From an uncultured Atopobiaceae bacterium (lineage in GTDB: Bacteria > Actinomycetota > Coriobacteriia > Coriobacteriales > Atopobiaceae): 64,000 nucleotides of DNA. Location: assembly GCA_947625405.1 (NCBI GenBank), contig CANQOF010000006.1, positions 26,001-90,000 of the forward strand, given 5' to 3'. Below are positions 16,270 to 27,654 of the stretch, in pieces (the first letter of the stretch is position 1; each line of letters starts with the position of its first letter). The position numbers were made by a program, and so were the translations under genes. Below the pieces are notes generated by a model. It was not told where the DNA came from and did no database searches. It worked only from the letters and a program-made list of their open reading frames with translations.

Positions 16270-17890
16270 CGGCATCGACATCAGCTCCTGGCAGGACGAC
16301 CTGGTCGTCTCTGCCATGGGGAGCTGCGACTTCGTGATCGTGAAGGCGACCGGCGGCGCGGGCTACTCGAACGAGTGCTTCCGCCGGCACGCCGACGAGA
16401 CGCTGGCGGCCGGAAAGCTCCTGGGCTGCTACCACTACGCGCGCGACCATGGGTACGAGGGCTCGGCCGAGGCGGAGGCGGACCACTTCATCGCGGCGTT
16501 CAAGCCCTACGTGGGCAAGGCGATCCCGTTCCTGGACTGGGAGGCGGACGCGCTGAACCTGGGGCCATCCTGGGCCAAGAAGTGGCTCGACCGCGTAAAG
16601 GCCAAGACCGGAGTAACGCCGGGCATCTACACGAGCAAGAGCGTGTGCTTCGCGTACAACTGGTCCGGCGTGGCCAAGACGTACCCCCTGTGGGTTGCCC
16701 AGTACCCGAACTACGAGGAGACGGGCTTCCTCTCCGAGCCCTGGACCGACGGCTGGGACTTCGGGGCGTGGGACTCGCCGCTAATCTTCCAGTACACGGG
16801 CACCGGGCGCATCCCCGGCTACGGCGGGCACCTGGACCTCGACCTCTTCTACGGAACCAAGGACGACTGGCGGGGGCTCTGCGCGGTTGCCGGCGCCTCC
16901 GCTGGCGCCGGGGAGGTGAAGGAAGTGTCTATCAGCAGGGCGAACGTGGCAGCGCAGATCATGGAGCACCTCTGCAACTGCGCGGAGCACGGCTATAGCC
17001 AGCCTGGCCGGCACGGCACGAGCGGCCATTGCAACGTCCAGACCGACGCGGGCGTCGTCAAGGTCACCAAGGGCGACCGCGACTGCTCTTCCGCCGTATG
17101 CGAGGCGTGGGAGCTCGCTTTGGTCGGCTCGCCTTATGACGGGCTGATCACGCGCTACAACTGGACCGGCGGCATGCGCGAGATGTTCGTGGGCTCGGGG
17201 CTCTTCTCGTGGCAGAACGTGACCGCGAACGCGGCTCGCGGCGACATCTACCTCGACGAGGAGAACCACACGGCGATGTCGCTGGGAGGTGGCAAGATCG
17301 GGCACTTCACCGGCTCGGAGACCGGCGGCATCGACGGCGAGCCGGGCGACCAGACCGGGCGCGAGAGCCGCATCCAGGACTACTACCGTGGCAGCTGGGA
17401 CGGCGTCTTGCACTACAACGGCAAGGCCGACGTGGGCAGCGCTTCAATCCCTACCGGCTCTGGTGCGCCCTCCGGCGACGTGTCAGAGCTTGCGGCGAGG
17501 GTCATCGCCGGAGAGTTCGGAAATGGCGATGCGCGCAAGGCTGCGCTGGGCGACCGCTACGACGAGGTGCAAGCGGAAGTCAACCGGATCCTACTTGGCG
17601 GGTCGTCCGGTGGCTCCTACGACGTGGATGCCATGGCGAGGCGTGTGATTGCTGGCGAGTTCGGCAACGGCGACGAGCGGAAGCGGCGCCTGGGCGACAG
17701 GTACTCGGCCGTGCAGAGGCGCGTGAACGAGATCCTGGACGCCACGGGCGCGGGCTCGACATCGATGGACGTCGACGCGATGGCCCGCGCGGTGATCCGG
17801 GGCGACTACGGCAACGGCGAGGAGCGCAGGCGCCGGCTCGGCTCCTACTACTCGATCGTACAGCGGCGCGTGAACGAGATGCTGTCATGA
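16259..17890 (+). CDS. modular endolysin: GH25 lysozyme, second peptidase-like domain, three CW_7 repeats
   Basis: The product (543 residues; 546 from an upstream GTG at 16250, used for numbering) has a GH25 muramidase domain (GIDISSW at 8-14, catalytic DWE at 96-98). Residues about 228-395 form a second domain with DCSSAVCEAW (Cys 279) and ENHTAM (His 340), like NlpC/P60 or CHAP amidases. Three Cpl-7-type wall-binding repeats follow (411-449, 458-497, 508-546), each with ARxVIxGxxGNGxxRxxxLG. Cpl-7 repeats bind muropeptides of many bacteria. GTG 16259 is preferred because GAGGGG lies eight bases upstream. It is an enzyme with two catalytic domains, which is less common than single-domain phage lysozymes. 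Confidence 0.9.
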   Translation: MGLNGIDISSWQDDLVVSAMGSCDFVIVKATGGAGYSNECFRRHADETLAAGKLLGCYHYARDHGYEGSAEAEADHFIAAFKPYVGKAIPFLDWEADALNLGPSWAKKWLDRVKAKTGVTPGIYTSKSVCFAYNWSGVAKTYPLWVAQYPNYEETGFLSEPWTDGWDFGAWDSPLIFQYTGTGRIPGYGGHLDLDLFYGTKDDWRGLCAVAGASAGAGEVKEVSISRANVAAQIMEHLCNCAEHGYSQPGRHGTSGHCNVQTDAGVVKVTKGDRDCSSAVCEAWELALVGSPYDGLITRYNWTGGMREMFVGSGLFSWQNVTANAARGDIYLDEENHTAMSLGGGKIGHFTGSETGGIDGEPGDQTGRESRIQDYYRGSWDGVLHYNGKADVGSASIPTGSGAPSGDVSELAARVIAGEFGNGDARKAALGDRYDEVQAEVNRILLGGSSGGSYDVDAMARRVIAGEFGNGDERKRRLGDRYSAVQRRVNEILDATGAGSTSMDVDAMARAVIRGDYGNGEERRRRLGSYYSIVQRRVNEMLS

Positions 17891-18033
17891 GGCGGCGGCT
17901 GGAGTTCTTGGCCGACCAGGCGGGCTGGCTCTTGGGCGACGTGGCCTGCCTGGCGATGATGGCGCTGTTCCTGCCGGTGGTGCCGGTGTTCAAGGCGTTC
18001 GAGCGTGGCAAGCGTGCGGCCAAGGGCGAATAG
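17887..18033 (+). CDS. 48-residue small membrane protein at the end of the lysis cassette
   Basis: The ATG overlaps the endolysin stop (ATGA). The peptide has a basic start, a hydrophobic core (GDVACLAMMALFLPVVPVF) and a basic tail (ERGKRAAKGE), so a single-pass membrane protein. No family is recognised. It may be an accessory lysis protein. A strong terminator follows within ten bases. Confidence 0.6.
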   Translation: MRRRLEFLADQAGWLLGDVACLAMMALFLPVVPVFKAFERGKRAAKGE

Positions 18034-18040
18034 CATGCGG

Positions 18041-18080
18041 GAGGCCGCCTATCTTCGCGACAGGCGGCCTCCTTGCTTGC
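18041..18080 (+). terminator. terminator of the phage late operon
   Basis: GAGGCCGCCT (18041-18050) pairs perfectly with AGGCGGCCTC (18062-18071), followed by the T-rich CTTGCTTGCTG. It closes the rightward phage transcription unit. Confidence 0.75.
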
Positions 18081-18094
18081 TGTGTGGGCTCGGA

Positions 18095-18403
18095 CTAGCC
18101 CAGGGCTTCGAGCTCGCGGTAGAGCGGGTCTCCTTCGCCCACGAGCACGTCCAACCACCACTGGGGGCTCTCGACGCCGGAGCCGCAGAGCATGTCCAGG
18201 AGCTTGGCGCGGGCGTCCGGGGGCAGCTGCTCGAAGTCCTCGCGCATGGCATCGAGCACGGCCTTGCTCGTACTCATCATGTCGTTGCAGATCTCCTTCT
18301 TCTCTTCCAGGCTGTAGCTCTCAGGCGAGTACAGGCAGAGGTCCGCTCGGAAGTAGGCCATGTCCTCGGCTTGGGTGAGTTCGGTCATCTTGGTTTCGTT
18401 CAT
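18095..18403 (-). CDS. hypothetical acidic protein
   Basis: The 102-residue product (start ATG with AAAGGAG upstream) is helical and acidic, with AEDMAYFRADLCLYSPESYS near the start and SPQWWLDVLVGEGDPLYREL near the end. No family is recognised. It sits between the phage terminator and guaA, so it may belong to the integrated element. It could be an anti-defence or regulatory phage protein, but nothing in it shows this. Confidence 0.6.
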   Translation of the reverse strand: MNETKMTELTQAEDMAYFRADLCLYSPESYSLEEKKEICNDMMSTSKAVLDAMREDFEQLPPDARAKLLDMLCGSGVESPQWWLDVLVGEGDPLYRELEALG

Positions 18404-18424
18404 CTTTTTATCTCCTTTCGTGTT

Positions 18425-18451
18425 CCCAGGACCGCTGTGGGTGTTCCTGGG
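18425..18451 (-). promoter_or_regulatory. hairpin in the leader of the 18095-18403 gene
   Basis: CCCAGGA (18425-18431) and TCCTGGG (18445-18451) form a perfect seven-base inverted repeat about 22 bases before the start codon. There is no T-tract. It may be an operator or an mRNA structure. Confidence 0.3.
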
Positions 18452-18501
18452 GTGCCACAAATTCCGCTACAAATAATCCGGAAAGGAGCGTTTTCTAGTG
18501 T

Positions 18502-18538
18502 AGAAAAGTGGTGCGCCGATTTCTCGAACGCACCACTT
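18502..18538 (-). terminator. guaA terminator
   Basis: On the minus strand a ten-base perfect stem (AAGTGGTGCG with CGCACCACTT) is followed by TTTTCT, 60 to 100 bases after the guaA stop. It is a standard intrinsic terminator. Confidence 0.75.
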
Positions 18539-18598
18539 CTGACCTGCGGAATTGTTGTGTTTCGGGGTGGAGTGTGAAATACCGTTTTGTCCCGAATT

Positions 18599-18625
18599 TT
18601 ATTCCCACTCGATGGTGGCCGGTGG
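18599..18625. other. candidate attachment site at the guaA 3' end
   Basis: The last codons of guaA (coding ...PATIEWE-stop) are a known target for integration of islands and ICEs in Gram-positive bacteria. A phage/defence element lies directly downstream of this site. The matching repeat at the element's other end would be left of the window, so the call rests on position and family knowledge only. Confidence 0.3.
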
Positions 18626-20170
18626 CTTGCTCGTGATGTCGTAGACCACGCGGTTCACGCCGGCGACCTCGTCCACGATGCGGCGCGAGATCTGCGCGAG
18701 CACGTCGTGCGGGAGGCGGGCCCAGTCGGCGGTCATGGCGTCGGCGCTCTCTACGGCGCGAAGGATCACGGGGCGTTCGTAGGTGCGCTCGTCGCCCATC
18801 ACGCCCACGCTGCGAATGTCGGGCAACACGGCGAAGTACTGCCAGCACGCGTGCGCGCTGTTGCGCTCGCCGGTCTTTTCGAAGAGGCGCGCGTTATAGG
18901 CGTCGAGCTCCTCGCGCACGATGGCGTCCGCCGCGCGCACGAGCTCGAGTTTCTCCGCCGTCACGGAGCCGAGGATGCGGATGGCGAGGCCGGGACCGGG
19001 GAAGGGCTGGCGCCACACGAGCTCCGAGGGAAGGCCGAGCTCTTCGCCGAGCTCGCGCACCTCGTCCTTGAAGAGATGGTCGAGCGGCTCGATGAGCTCG
19101 AAGCTCACGCCGGGCGGGAACGGGATGAGGTTGTGGTGGCTCTTGATGGTGGCTGCCTTGCCGCCGGTCTTGCGCGCACCGCTCTCGATGATGTCGGGAT
19201 AGATGGTGCCTTGGGCGAGGAACTGCACGTCGCCGAGCTTTGCGGCCTCCTCGAAGAAGACCTTCCAGAACTCGCCGCCGATGCGCCGGCGCTTTTCCTC
19301 GGGATCGGCCACGCCGTCGAGGAGGTCGAGGTAGCGCTGCTGCGCGTTCACCACTACGAGCGGAATGCCGAAGGCGTCGCCGAAGACGCGCTCCACGCCC
19401 TCGGCCTCGCCCGCGCGCAGAAGGCCATGGTCCACGAAGACGCAGGTCAGGCGGTCGCCGATGGCGCGATGTACGAGCGCTGCGCAGACAGCGCTGTCGA
19501 CGCCGCCGGAGAGCGCGCAGATGGCGCGGCCCTCCCCCACCGTCTCTCGGATCTCGGCCACTTGGTCTTCGATGAAGCTCGCCATGGTCCAGTTGGGGGT
19601 GAGCCCCGCCACGGCGAGGAGGAAGTTCGCGAGGATCTTCTGGCCGGCCTCGGTGTGGCGCACCTCGGGATGGAACTGGGTGGCATAGAGCCTGCGCTGC
19701 GGATTCTCCATCGCGGCGACGGGGCACGCCTCGGTGGTGGCCGTCACCATGAAGCCCTCGGGCGCGCGCGACACGGCGTCGCGATGGCTCATCCACACGG
19801 TTTGGATGTCCGGCGTGCCCGTGAGCAGCACCGACGCGCAGCCACGCGTGAGCTTCGCGGGACCGTACTCGCCCACGTCCGTGTGGCCCACCTCGCCGCC
19901 GAGCGCGAGCGCCATCACCTGCTGGCCATAGCAGAGCCCGAGGATGGGCACGCCCAGCTCGAAGATCGCGGGGTCCATCGTGGGAGCGTCCTCGGCGTAG
20001 ACGGAGGCCGGACCGCCTGAGAGGATGAGGGCCGCGGGACCCAGCGCCGCGAGCTCCTCGGCGGAGATGTCGCAGGGTATGACCTCGGAATACACGTGCA
20101 AGTCGCGCACGCGCCGCGCGATGAGTTGGGCGTACTGCGCTCCGAAATCCAACACGTAGACCGTTTGCAT
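18599..20170 (-). CDS. guaA: GMP synthase (glutamine-hydrolysing)
   Basis: The 523-residue enzyme converts XMP to GMP. It has a class I glutamine amidotransferase domain with the nucleophile in GLCYGQQ (Cys 80) and the FHPEV block, the ATP-pyrophosphatase P-loop [10 protein letters not shown], and a dimerisation domain ending [16 protein letters not shown]. Length fits the family. The ATG at 20170 is preceded by GGAGGG. It is transcribed away from the LCP gene. Confidence 0.97.
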   Translation of the reverse strand: MQTVYVLDFGAQYAQLIARRVRDLHVYSEVIPCDISAEELAALGPAALILSGGPASVYAEDAPTMDPAIFELGVPILGLCYGQQVMALALGGEVGHTDVGEYGPAKLTRGCASVLLTGTPDIQTVWMSHRDAVSRAPEGFMVTATTEACPVAAMENPQRRLYATQFHPEVRHTEAGQKILANFLLAVAGLTPNWTMASFIEDQVAEIRETVGEGRAICALSGGVDSAVCAALVHRAIGDRLTCVFVDHGLLRAGEAEGVERVFGDAFGIPLVVVNAQQRYLDLLDGVADPEEKRRRIGGEFWKVFFEEAAKLGDVQFLAQGTIYPDIIESGARKTGGKAATIKSHHNLIPFPPGVSFELIEPLDHLFKDEVRELGEELGLPSELVWRQPFPGPGLAIRILGSVTAEKLELVRAADAIVREELDAYNARLFEKTGERNSAHACWQYFAVLPDIRSVGVMGDERTYERPVILRAVESADAMTADWARLPHDVLAQISRRIVDEVAGVNRVVYDITSKPPATIEWE

Positions 20171-20334
20171 GAACCCTCCGCTTCCGTGCGCCAACGTCGT
20201 GGTTTCGATCGTAGCGTGACAGAGATGGTCAGAAACTGTGGACTTCCGCCCACCATGGGCCCCCTCGCATTATTATGTGCAAGTCGAAGTTGAGGCCGGA
20301 CCGCGGCCTCGCTCGGAGCAGTGCGGGGGTCCGC

Positions 20335-21780
20335 TTGAAAAAGCGCGACATGACAGAGCAGGACCTGTCGTCTGAGCCCATCGGATGGGATCGCGACGAC
20401 GTCTCCTACTACGCGAAGCAGCGCAAGAAACGCTCTCGCAAGAAGGCGCTCATCATCACCCTCGTGGTGTGCGTGTGCGTGATCGGCGCCCTCGCCGCCG
20501 CGGCAATCGTGTGGGCGATGGGGATCCAGGCCTCGCTGAACGAGGGCGTCGACGAGAACATCCGCAACGTCCTCACCGACACCGAAAGCGTGGACGACCC
20601 CTTCTACATGCTGCTTCTCGGCGTCGACAAGAACAAGGACCGCGCGGAGAGCTCCGAATACGGCGAAGAGGATTCCGCGTATCGCTCCGACACGATCATC
20701 CTCGCCCGCATCGACCCGCCGCAAAAGCAGGTGACGCTCGTCTCGCTCCACCGCGACCTCCTCGTGGACATGGACGAGTACGGGGTGAACAAGCTCAACA
20801 ACGCCTACTCGTTCGGCGGCCCGTCCTACGTGATCGAAGTCGTGAGCGAGCTTGCCGGCGTGCCCATCTCGCACTACGCCGAGGTGAACTTCGACGAGTT
20901 CGACGAACTCGTGGACAGCCTCGGCGGCATCGAGGTGGACGTGCCGATCGACATCAACGACCCCTACGCGGGCGAGCCCATCTCCGCCGGCCCGCAAACC
21001 CTCGACGGTGCCCAAGCCCTCACGCTCTGCCGCAGCCGCCACGCGTATGACGACTACGGCGACGGCGACGTCTTCCGCGCCGCGAACCAGCGCATGGTGA
21101 TCGCCGCCATCGCGAAGAAGATCATGGCGGTGGACCCCCTCACGCTCGCCTCCACCATCAGCCAGCTCGCCGAGATGGTCACCACGGACATGAGCGTTGG
21201 CGACCTCCTGCACCTCGCCGATGAGATGCGCGGCATCGACCTCGACAACAACGTCTACTCCGGCATGACGCCCACGACCTCGCTCTACCAAAACGGGGGC
21301 TGGTACGAGCTCCTCGACACCGAGGCCTGGCAAACGATGATGGCGAGGGTGGATAGCGGCCTTTCGCCCTATGCGAGCGCCGACGAGGATCTCACGGCCG
21401 GCCTCGCGGGCTCTCAAACCGAAAACATCAAGAACGGCGAGGTGAGCGAGGACAGCCTCACCTTCCAGACGGACACCCCCGAGGACGTGGACGCCACGGT
21501 GCTCGTGCTGAACGGCACGGGGATCGGGGGCCTTGCGAGCCGTGTCGCCGCGTCGCTCGAGCGCTTGGGCTATGAAACCTCCACGGGAAACGCCGCGAAC
21601 GACTACGACTACTCAGTGGTGGCGTATTCCTCGCCCGAGAACCGCGCGGCGGCCGAGGCGGTGGCCTCCGCGCTCGGCGGCTCGATCGACATCGAGGATT
21701 GGCAGGGCGTCTACGAAACGGATAGCGACGTGATCGTCGTGCTCGGCCTCGACATGGCGAACTCGGTCGACCCGCTCTAG
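20335..21780 (+). CDS. LCP-family cell-wall glycopolymer transferase with LytR C-terminal domain
   Basis: LytR-CpsA-Psr proteins attach anionic or other glycopolymers to peptidoglycan from lipid carriers. A charged cytoplasmic start is followed by one membrane segment (ALIITLVVCVCVIGALAAAAIVWAM). The LCP domain shows FYMLLLGVDK, YRSDTIILARIDP, SLHRDLLV and KLNNAYSFGG, with the conserved Asp and Arg residues. After a linker, the LytR_C domain (VDATVLVLNGTGIGGLASRVA) closes the protein. The start is uncertain: TTG 20335 has GGGGG upstream, ATG 20350 has none. Confidence 0.85.
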   Translation: MKKRDMTEQDLSSEPIGWDRDDVSYYAKQRKKRSRKKALIITLVVCVCVIGALAAAAIVWAMGIQASLNEGVDENIRNVLTDTESVDDPFYMLLLGVDKNKDRAESSEYGEEDSAYRSDTIILARIDPPQKQVTLVSLHRDLLVDMDEYGVNKLNNAYSFGGPSYVIEVVSELAGVPISHYAEVNFDEFDELVDSLGGIEVDVPIDINDPYAGEPISAGPQTLDGAQALTLCRSRHAYDDYGDGDVFRAANQRMVIAAIAKKIMAVDPLTLASTISQLAEMVTTDMSVGDLLHLADEMRGIDLDNNVYSGMTPTTSLYQNGGWYELLDTEAWQTMMARVDSGLSPYASADEDLTAGLAGSQTENIKNGEVSEDSLTFQTDTPEDVDATVLVLNGTGIGGLASRVAASLERLGYETSTGNAANDYDYSVVAYSSPENRAAAEAVASALGGSIDIEDWQGVYETDSDVIVVLGLDMANSVDPL

Positions 21781-21883
21781 CGGGAGGGATTCGCGAACCC
21801 GGCGGCGCGCGCCTTCGTCGGGCACCTCAATCCATTTGCAAAAACCTGTATTGTGTGGGCTGGCTTGCAAGGGAGGTAGGCAC

Positions 21884-23230
21884 ATGGCTGACGCTCCGAA
21901 GCGCGACTTCCTCGATGACCTCATCGACATCACCGGCGATCTGCAGGCGATCGGGAACCCCCTCAACAACCTCGCGAACACGCTCGCGGCCGAGCCCGGC
22001 TCGGAGCCCACGTGGAACCCCGCGGACTACAAGAAGCGCCCGCGCGCGAGCGTTATCCACTGCACGTCTTGCCGCACAAAGGACCCGAAGACGTGCCAGC
22101 GTTGCGTGGAGGTGTGCCCGGTAGACGCCATCACCCTCGACGAGGGCTCGATCGAGATGGCGGACACGTGCATCAAGTGCGGCCTTTGCGTGGAGGCCTG
22201 CCCCAACGAGTGCTATTCCTTGCGCGAGCTTGCGCCACGCTTCCTCTACGACGAGATCGCCGCGGCGGCCATGAGCCATGAGACGGCGTACGTGACCTGC
22301 ACGCGCGCCATGAATCGGATTCCGGAGAAGAACGAGGTCATCCTCCCCTGCGTGGGCGTGGTGCCGAGCGAGGTGTGGTCGTCCATCATGGCGGACTACC
22401 CGAACGTGTCCGTCTACCTGCCGCTCGGGCTTTGCGAAACGTGCCGCACCACCACCGGCGAGGAGGCCTACACCGACGCGATCGGCCGCGCCGAGGAGTG
22501 GTGCGGCTTCGGGCTCGGCCTCGAGGTGGACGAGGACGACCTCACCCACGAGGTGCGCCGCAGCTGGCAGCGCCAGGAGTTCATGGACAACCTCGTGAAC
22601 TCCGGCCAGCGCCTGCTCACCGGCGCGAACCCCGCGCTCACCATGGCGCAGCGCGTGACGAACCAGATCCGCGGCCACACCGCCCAACTGAACCGCCTCT
22701 CGCGCACGATCGATCAGGCCATGGGCACCAACACCTCGAAGAACCAGCGACGCATCCTGCTCGATCGCCGAAAGATCCTCATGGCGATGCTCCAGAAGCA
22801 TCCCTCGCTCGCGCAGAACATCGACCTCTACGAGCCGGTGTGCGATCCCGATCTCTGCACGCTCTGCGGCGCCTGCGAGAAGGTGTGCCCCACGCGCGCG
22901 ATCGAGCTCACGCCCGAGGGACGCTGGCTTTGCGAGAACGCCTTCTGCACGCAATGCGGGGCGTGCTTGCACGTGTGCCCCACGAAAGCGCTTGAGCCGG
23001 ACTACATCGACGCCTCCGATCTCGTGCTTCCCGATGACGAGGCGAAGATGGCGCAGGTGACGGTGCAGGAGCAGAAGGCCGACATCGAGCGCCTCAAGGC
23101 CGAGGGGATGAAGGCGCTGAACCAGGGTCTCGACTTCCTCGAGCGCCTGGGCGGCGCCGTGGGCGGCGACGCGGGCGCGGCGAGCTCCGGCACTTCTGCA
23201 AGTTCAGGCACGACGAGCAACGGAGAGTAG
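21884..23230 (+). CDS. poly-ferredoxin-like protein with two pairs of 4Fe-4S motifs
   Basis: The 448-residue protein has an N-terminal pair of iron-sulfur motifs (an irregular CTSCRTKDPKTCQRCVEVCP and a regular CIKCGLCVEACP), a central 200-residue region with PCVGVVPSEVW and LPLGLCETCRTTTGEEAY, and a C-terminal pair (CTLCGACEKVCP, CTQCGACLHVCP). An Ala/Ser/Gly-rich tail follows. No membrane segment is seen, so it is a soluble electron carrier. The central Cys motif recalls small subunits of hydrogenase or heterodisulfide reductase complexes, but the match is loose. GGGAGG precedes the ATG. ychF starts two bases after its stop. Confidence 0.7.
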   Translation: MADAPKRDFLDDLIDITGDLQAIGNPLNNLANTLAAEPGSEPTWNPADYKKRPRASVIHCTSCRTKDPKTCQRCVEVCPVDAITLDEGSIEMADTCIKCGLCVEACPNECYSLRELAPRFLYDEIAAAAMSHETAYVTCTRAMNRIPEKNEVILPCVGVVPSEVWSSIMADYPNVSVYLPLGLCETCRTTTGEEAYTDAIGRAEEWCGFGLGLEVDEDDLTHEVRRSWQRQEFMDNLVNSGQRLLTGANPALTMAQRVTNQIRGHTAQLNRLSRTIDQAMGTNTSKNQRRILLDRRKILMAMLQKHPSLAQNIDLYEPVCDPDLCTLCGACEKVCPTRAIELTPEGRWLCENAFCTQCGACLHVCPTKALEPDYIDASDLVLPDDEAKMAQVTVQEQKADIERLKAEGMKALNQGLDFLERLGGAVGGDAGAASSGTSASSGTTSNGE

Positions 23231-23232
23231 GC

Positions 23233-24297
23233 ATGGCGCTTTCAATCGGCATCGTCGGACTGCCCAACGTGGGCAAGTCCACGCTCTTCACCGCGCTCAC
23301 CAAGCGGAGCGGCCTCGCGGCGAACTACCCCTTCGCCACGATCGAGCCGAACGTGGGCGTGGTGGACGTGCCGGACGAGCGTTTGGGAAACCTCGCCGCG
23401 ATCGTCGACCCCGGGCGCATCGTGCCCGCGACGGTGGAGTTCACCGACATCGCCGGGCTCGTGAAGGGCGCATCCGAGGGCGAGGGCCTCGGCAACCAGT
23501 TCCTCGCCAACATCCGCGAGACCTCGGCGATCTGCGAGGTCGTGCGCTATTTCAAGGACCCCGACGTCGTGCACGTGGACGGTCGCGTGGACCCGGAAAG
23601 CGACGTGGAGACGATCCAAACCGAGCTCGTGCTCGCCGACCTCGCCACCATCGAGCGACAGATCCCTCGCCTCGAAAAGGAATCGCGAAAGGACGCCGAC
23701 GCCGCCGCGACGCTCGCCCTCGCCAAGCGCCTCGAGCCCTGGCTGAACGACGGCCATCGCGCGGCAGACCTCGAGATGGCCGACGAGGAGCGCGCGCTCG
23801 CGAAGGGCCTCTTCCTCCTCACGATGAAGCCCGTGATCTACGTGGCGAACGTGGACGAGGACGCCCTCGGCGAACCCGTCGCCCCGCTCGCGGGGCAAGA
23901 GCCGATCCCCATCTGCTGCGAAGTGGAGGCGGAGCTTGCCGAGCTCGATGACGCCGAGGCGGCGGAGTTCCTCGAATCGCTCGGCCTCGAGCGCTCGGGC
24001 CTCGAGCGCCTCGCGCAGGTGGCCTACGACACCCTCGGGCTCCAGAGCTTCTTCACCGCGGGGCCCATGGAGGTGCGCGCGTGGACCGTGCGCAAGGGAG
24101 CAAAGGCGCCGGAAGCCGCGGGCGTGATCCACTCGGACTTCGAACGCGGCTTCATCAAAGCCGAGGTCGCGAGCTATGAGGACTTCGTCGAGCTCGGAGG
24201 CGAGGCGGGCTGCCGCGCCGAGGGCAAGCTTCGCATCGAGGGCCGCGACTACGTCATGCAAGACGGCGACGTCTGCCACTTCCGCTTCAACGTGTAG
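23233..24297 (+). CDS. ychF: redox-regulated P-loop ATPase YchF/OLA1
   Basis: The 354-residue protein has the G1 loop GLPNVGKST (9-17), the switch II DIAGLVKGAS, a coiled-coil insertion after residue 120, and the C-terminal TGS-like domain ending YVMQDGDVCHFRFNV. YchF is an Obg-family ATPase that binds the ribosome and is linked to oxidative stress. Length equals the usual 360 or so. It overlaps nothing and is convergent with the uvrA-like gene 40 bases away. Confidence 0.95.
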   Translation: MALSIGIVGLPNVGKSTLFTALTKRSGLAANYPFATIEPNVGVVDVPDERLGNLAAIVDPGRIVPATVEFTDIAGLVKGASEGEGLGNQFLANIRETSAICEVVRYFKDPDVVHVDGRVDPESDVETIQTELVLADLATIERQIPRLEKESRKDADAAATLALAKRLEPWLNDGHRAADLEMADEERALAKGLFLLTMKPVIYVANVDEDALGEPVAPLAGQEPIPICCEVEAELAELDDAEAAEFLESLGLERSGLERLAQVAYDTLGLQSFFTAGPMEVRAWTVRKGAKAPEAAGVIHSDFERGFIKAEVASYEDFVELGGEAGCRAEGKLRIEGRDYVMQDGDVCHFRFNV

Positions 24298-24336
24298 CGC
24301 CACGCGCATCTGCCCAAACGGGCCCCCTCGGCAAAA

Positions 24337-26907
<2,571 letters not shown>

Positions 26908-26996
26908 ATCTACCTCGCTCTCACGTCCACCCCGCATTGTGACAGCCACGGCCAGCACGTTCGGCCCGCGCCGCGCGCGCTTCCGGAGCCGAGCGC

Positions 26997-27025
26997 TTCG
27001 TGCGGTGCGTGGCGCTGGCTACAAT
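26997..27025 (+). promoter_or_regulatory. promoter of lemA-capA
   Basis: TACAAT (27020-27025) is preceded at 17 bases by TTCGTG (26997-27002). The -35 is weak, the -10 good. It lies 54 bases before the lemA start. Confidence 0.4.
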
Positions 27026-27078
27026 GGAGTTTCGGCGCTTTGCCAGCCTTCCCCTCACGCGCCGTCGAAGGAGCCTCC

Positions 27079-27645
27079 ATGTCAGCCGGAACGATCCTGC
27101 TCATCGCCGTCATCATCATCGTCGTGGCGATCATCATCGCCGTGATCGCGATCTACAACGGCATCGTGGCCAAGCGCAATCGCGTGGACAACGCCTGGCA
27201 GAACATCGACGCGAACCTCCAGCGCAGAAACGACCTCATCCCCAACGTCGTGGAGACGGTGAAGGGCTACGCCAAGCACGAATCCGGGGTCTTCGAGGCC
27301 GTCACCGAGGCACGCGCCATGGCGAGCACCGCGAAGACGCCCGAGCAGGTGATGGAGGCGGATAACCAGATCACGACCGCGCTCCGCCAGCTCTTCGCCG
27401 TGGCCGAGGGCTACCCCGATCTCAAGGCGAGCCAGAACTTCCTCGAGCTCCAGACGCAGCTCCAAGACGCCGAGGACCGCATCGTCTACGCGCGCCAGAG
27501 CTACAACGATTGCGTCTACGCCTACAACACCTCCATCCAAACCTTCCCTGGAAACATCCTCGCCGGCATCGGCCACTTCGAGCCACGGACCGGCTTCGAG
27601 GTCACGGAGGCAGAGGCACGCTCGGTGCCGAACGTCACGTTCTAG
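27079..27645 (+). CDS. lemA: LemA family protein
   Basis: The 188-residue protein has an N-terminal membrane segment (ILLIAVIIIVVAIIIAVIAI) and the LemA helical bundle: YNGIVAKRNRVDNAWQNID, LQRRNDLIPNVVETVKGYA, and the C-terminal YNTSIQTFPGNILAG. LemA proteins are membrane-anchored with a cytoplasmic or external helical domain; their role is not settled. GGAG precedes the ATG. capA starts nine bases after its stop, so they form one transcription unit. Confidence 0.9.
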   Translation: MSAGTILLIAVIIIVVAIIIAVIAIYNGIVAKRNRVDNAWQNIDANLQRRNDLIPNVVETVKGYAKHESGVFEAVTEARAMASTAKTPEQVMEADNQITTALRQLFAVAEGYPDLKASQNFLELQTQLQDAEDRIVYARQSYNDCVYAYNTSIQTFPGNILAGIGHFEPRTGFEVTEAEARSVPNVTF

Positions 27646-27654
27646 GGAGCGCGC

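Noticed and set aside
18034..18600. tRNA gene as attachment site for the prophage
   Set aside because: No cloverleaf or T-loop sequence could be found; the guaA end is the better candidate.
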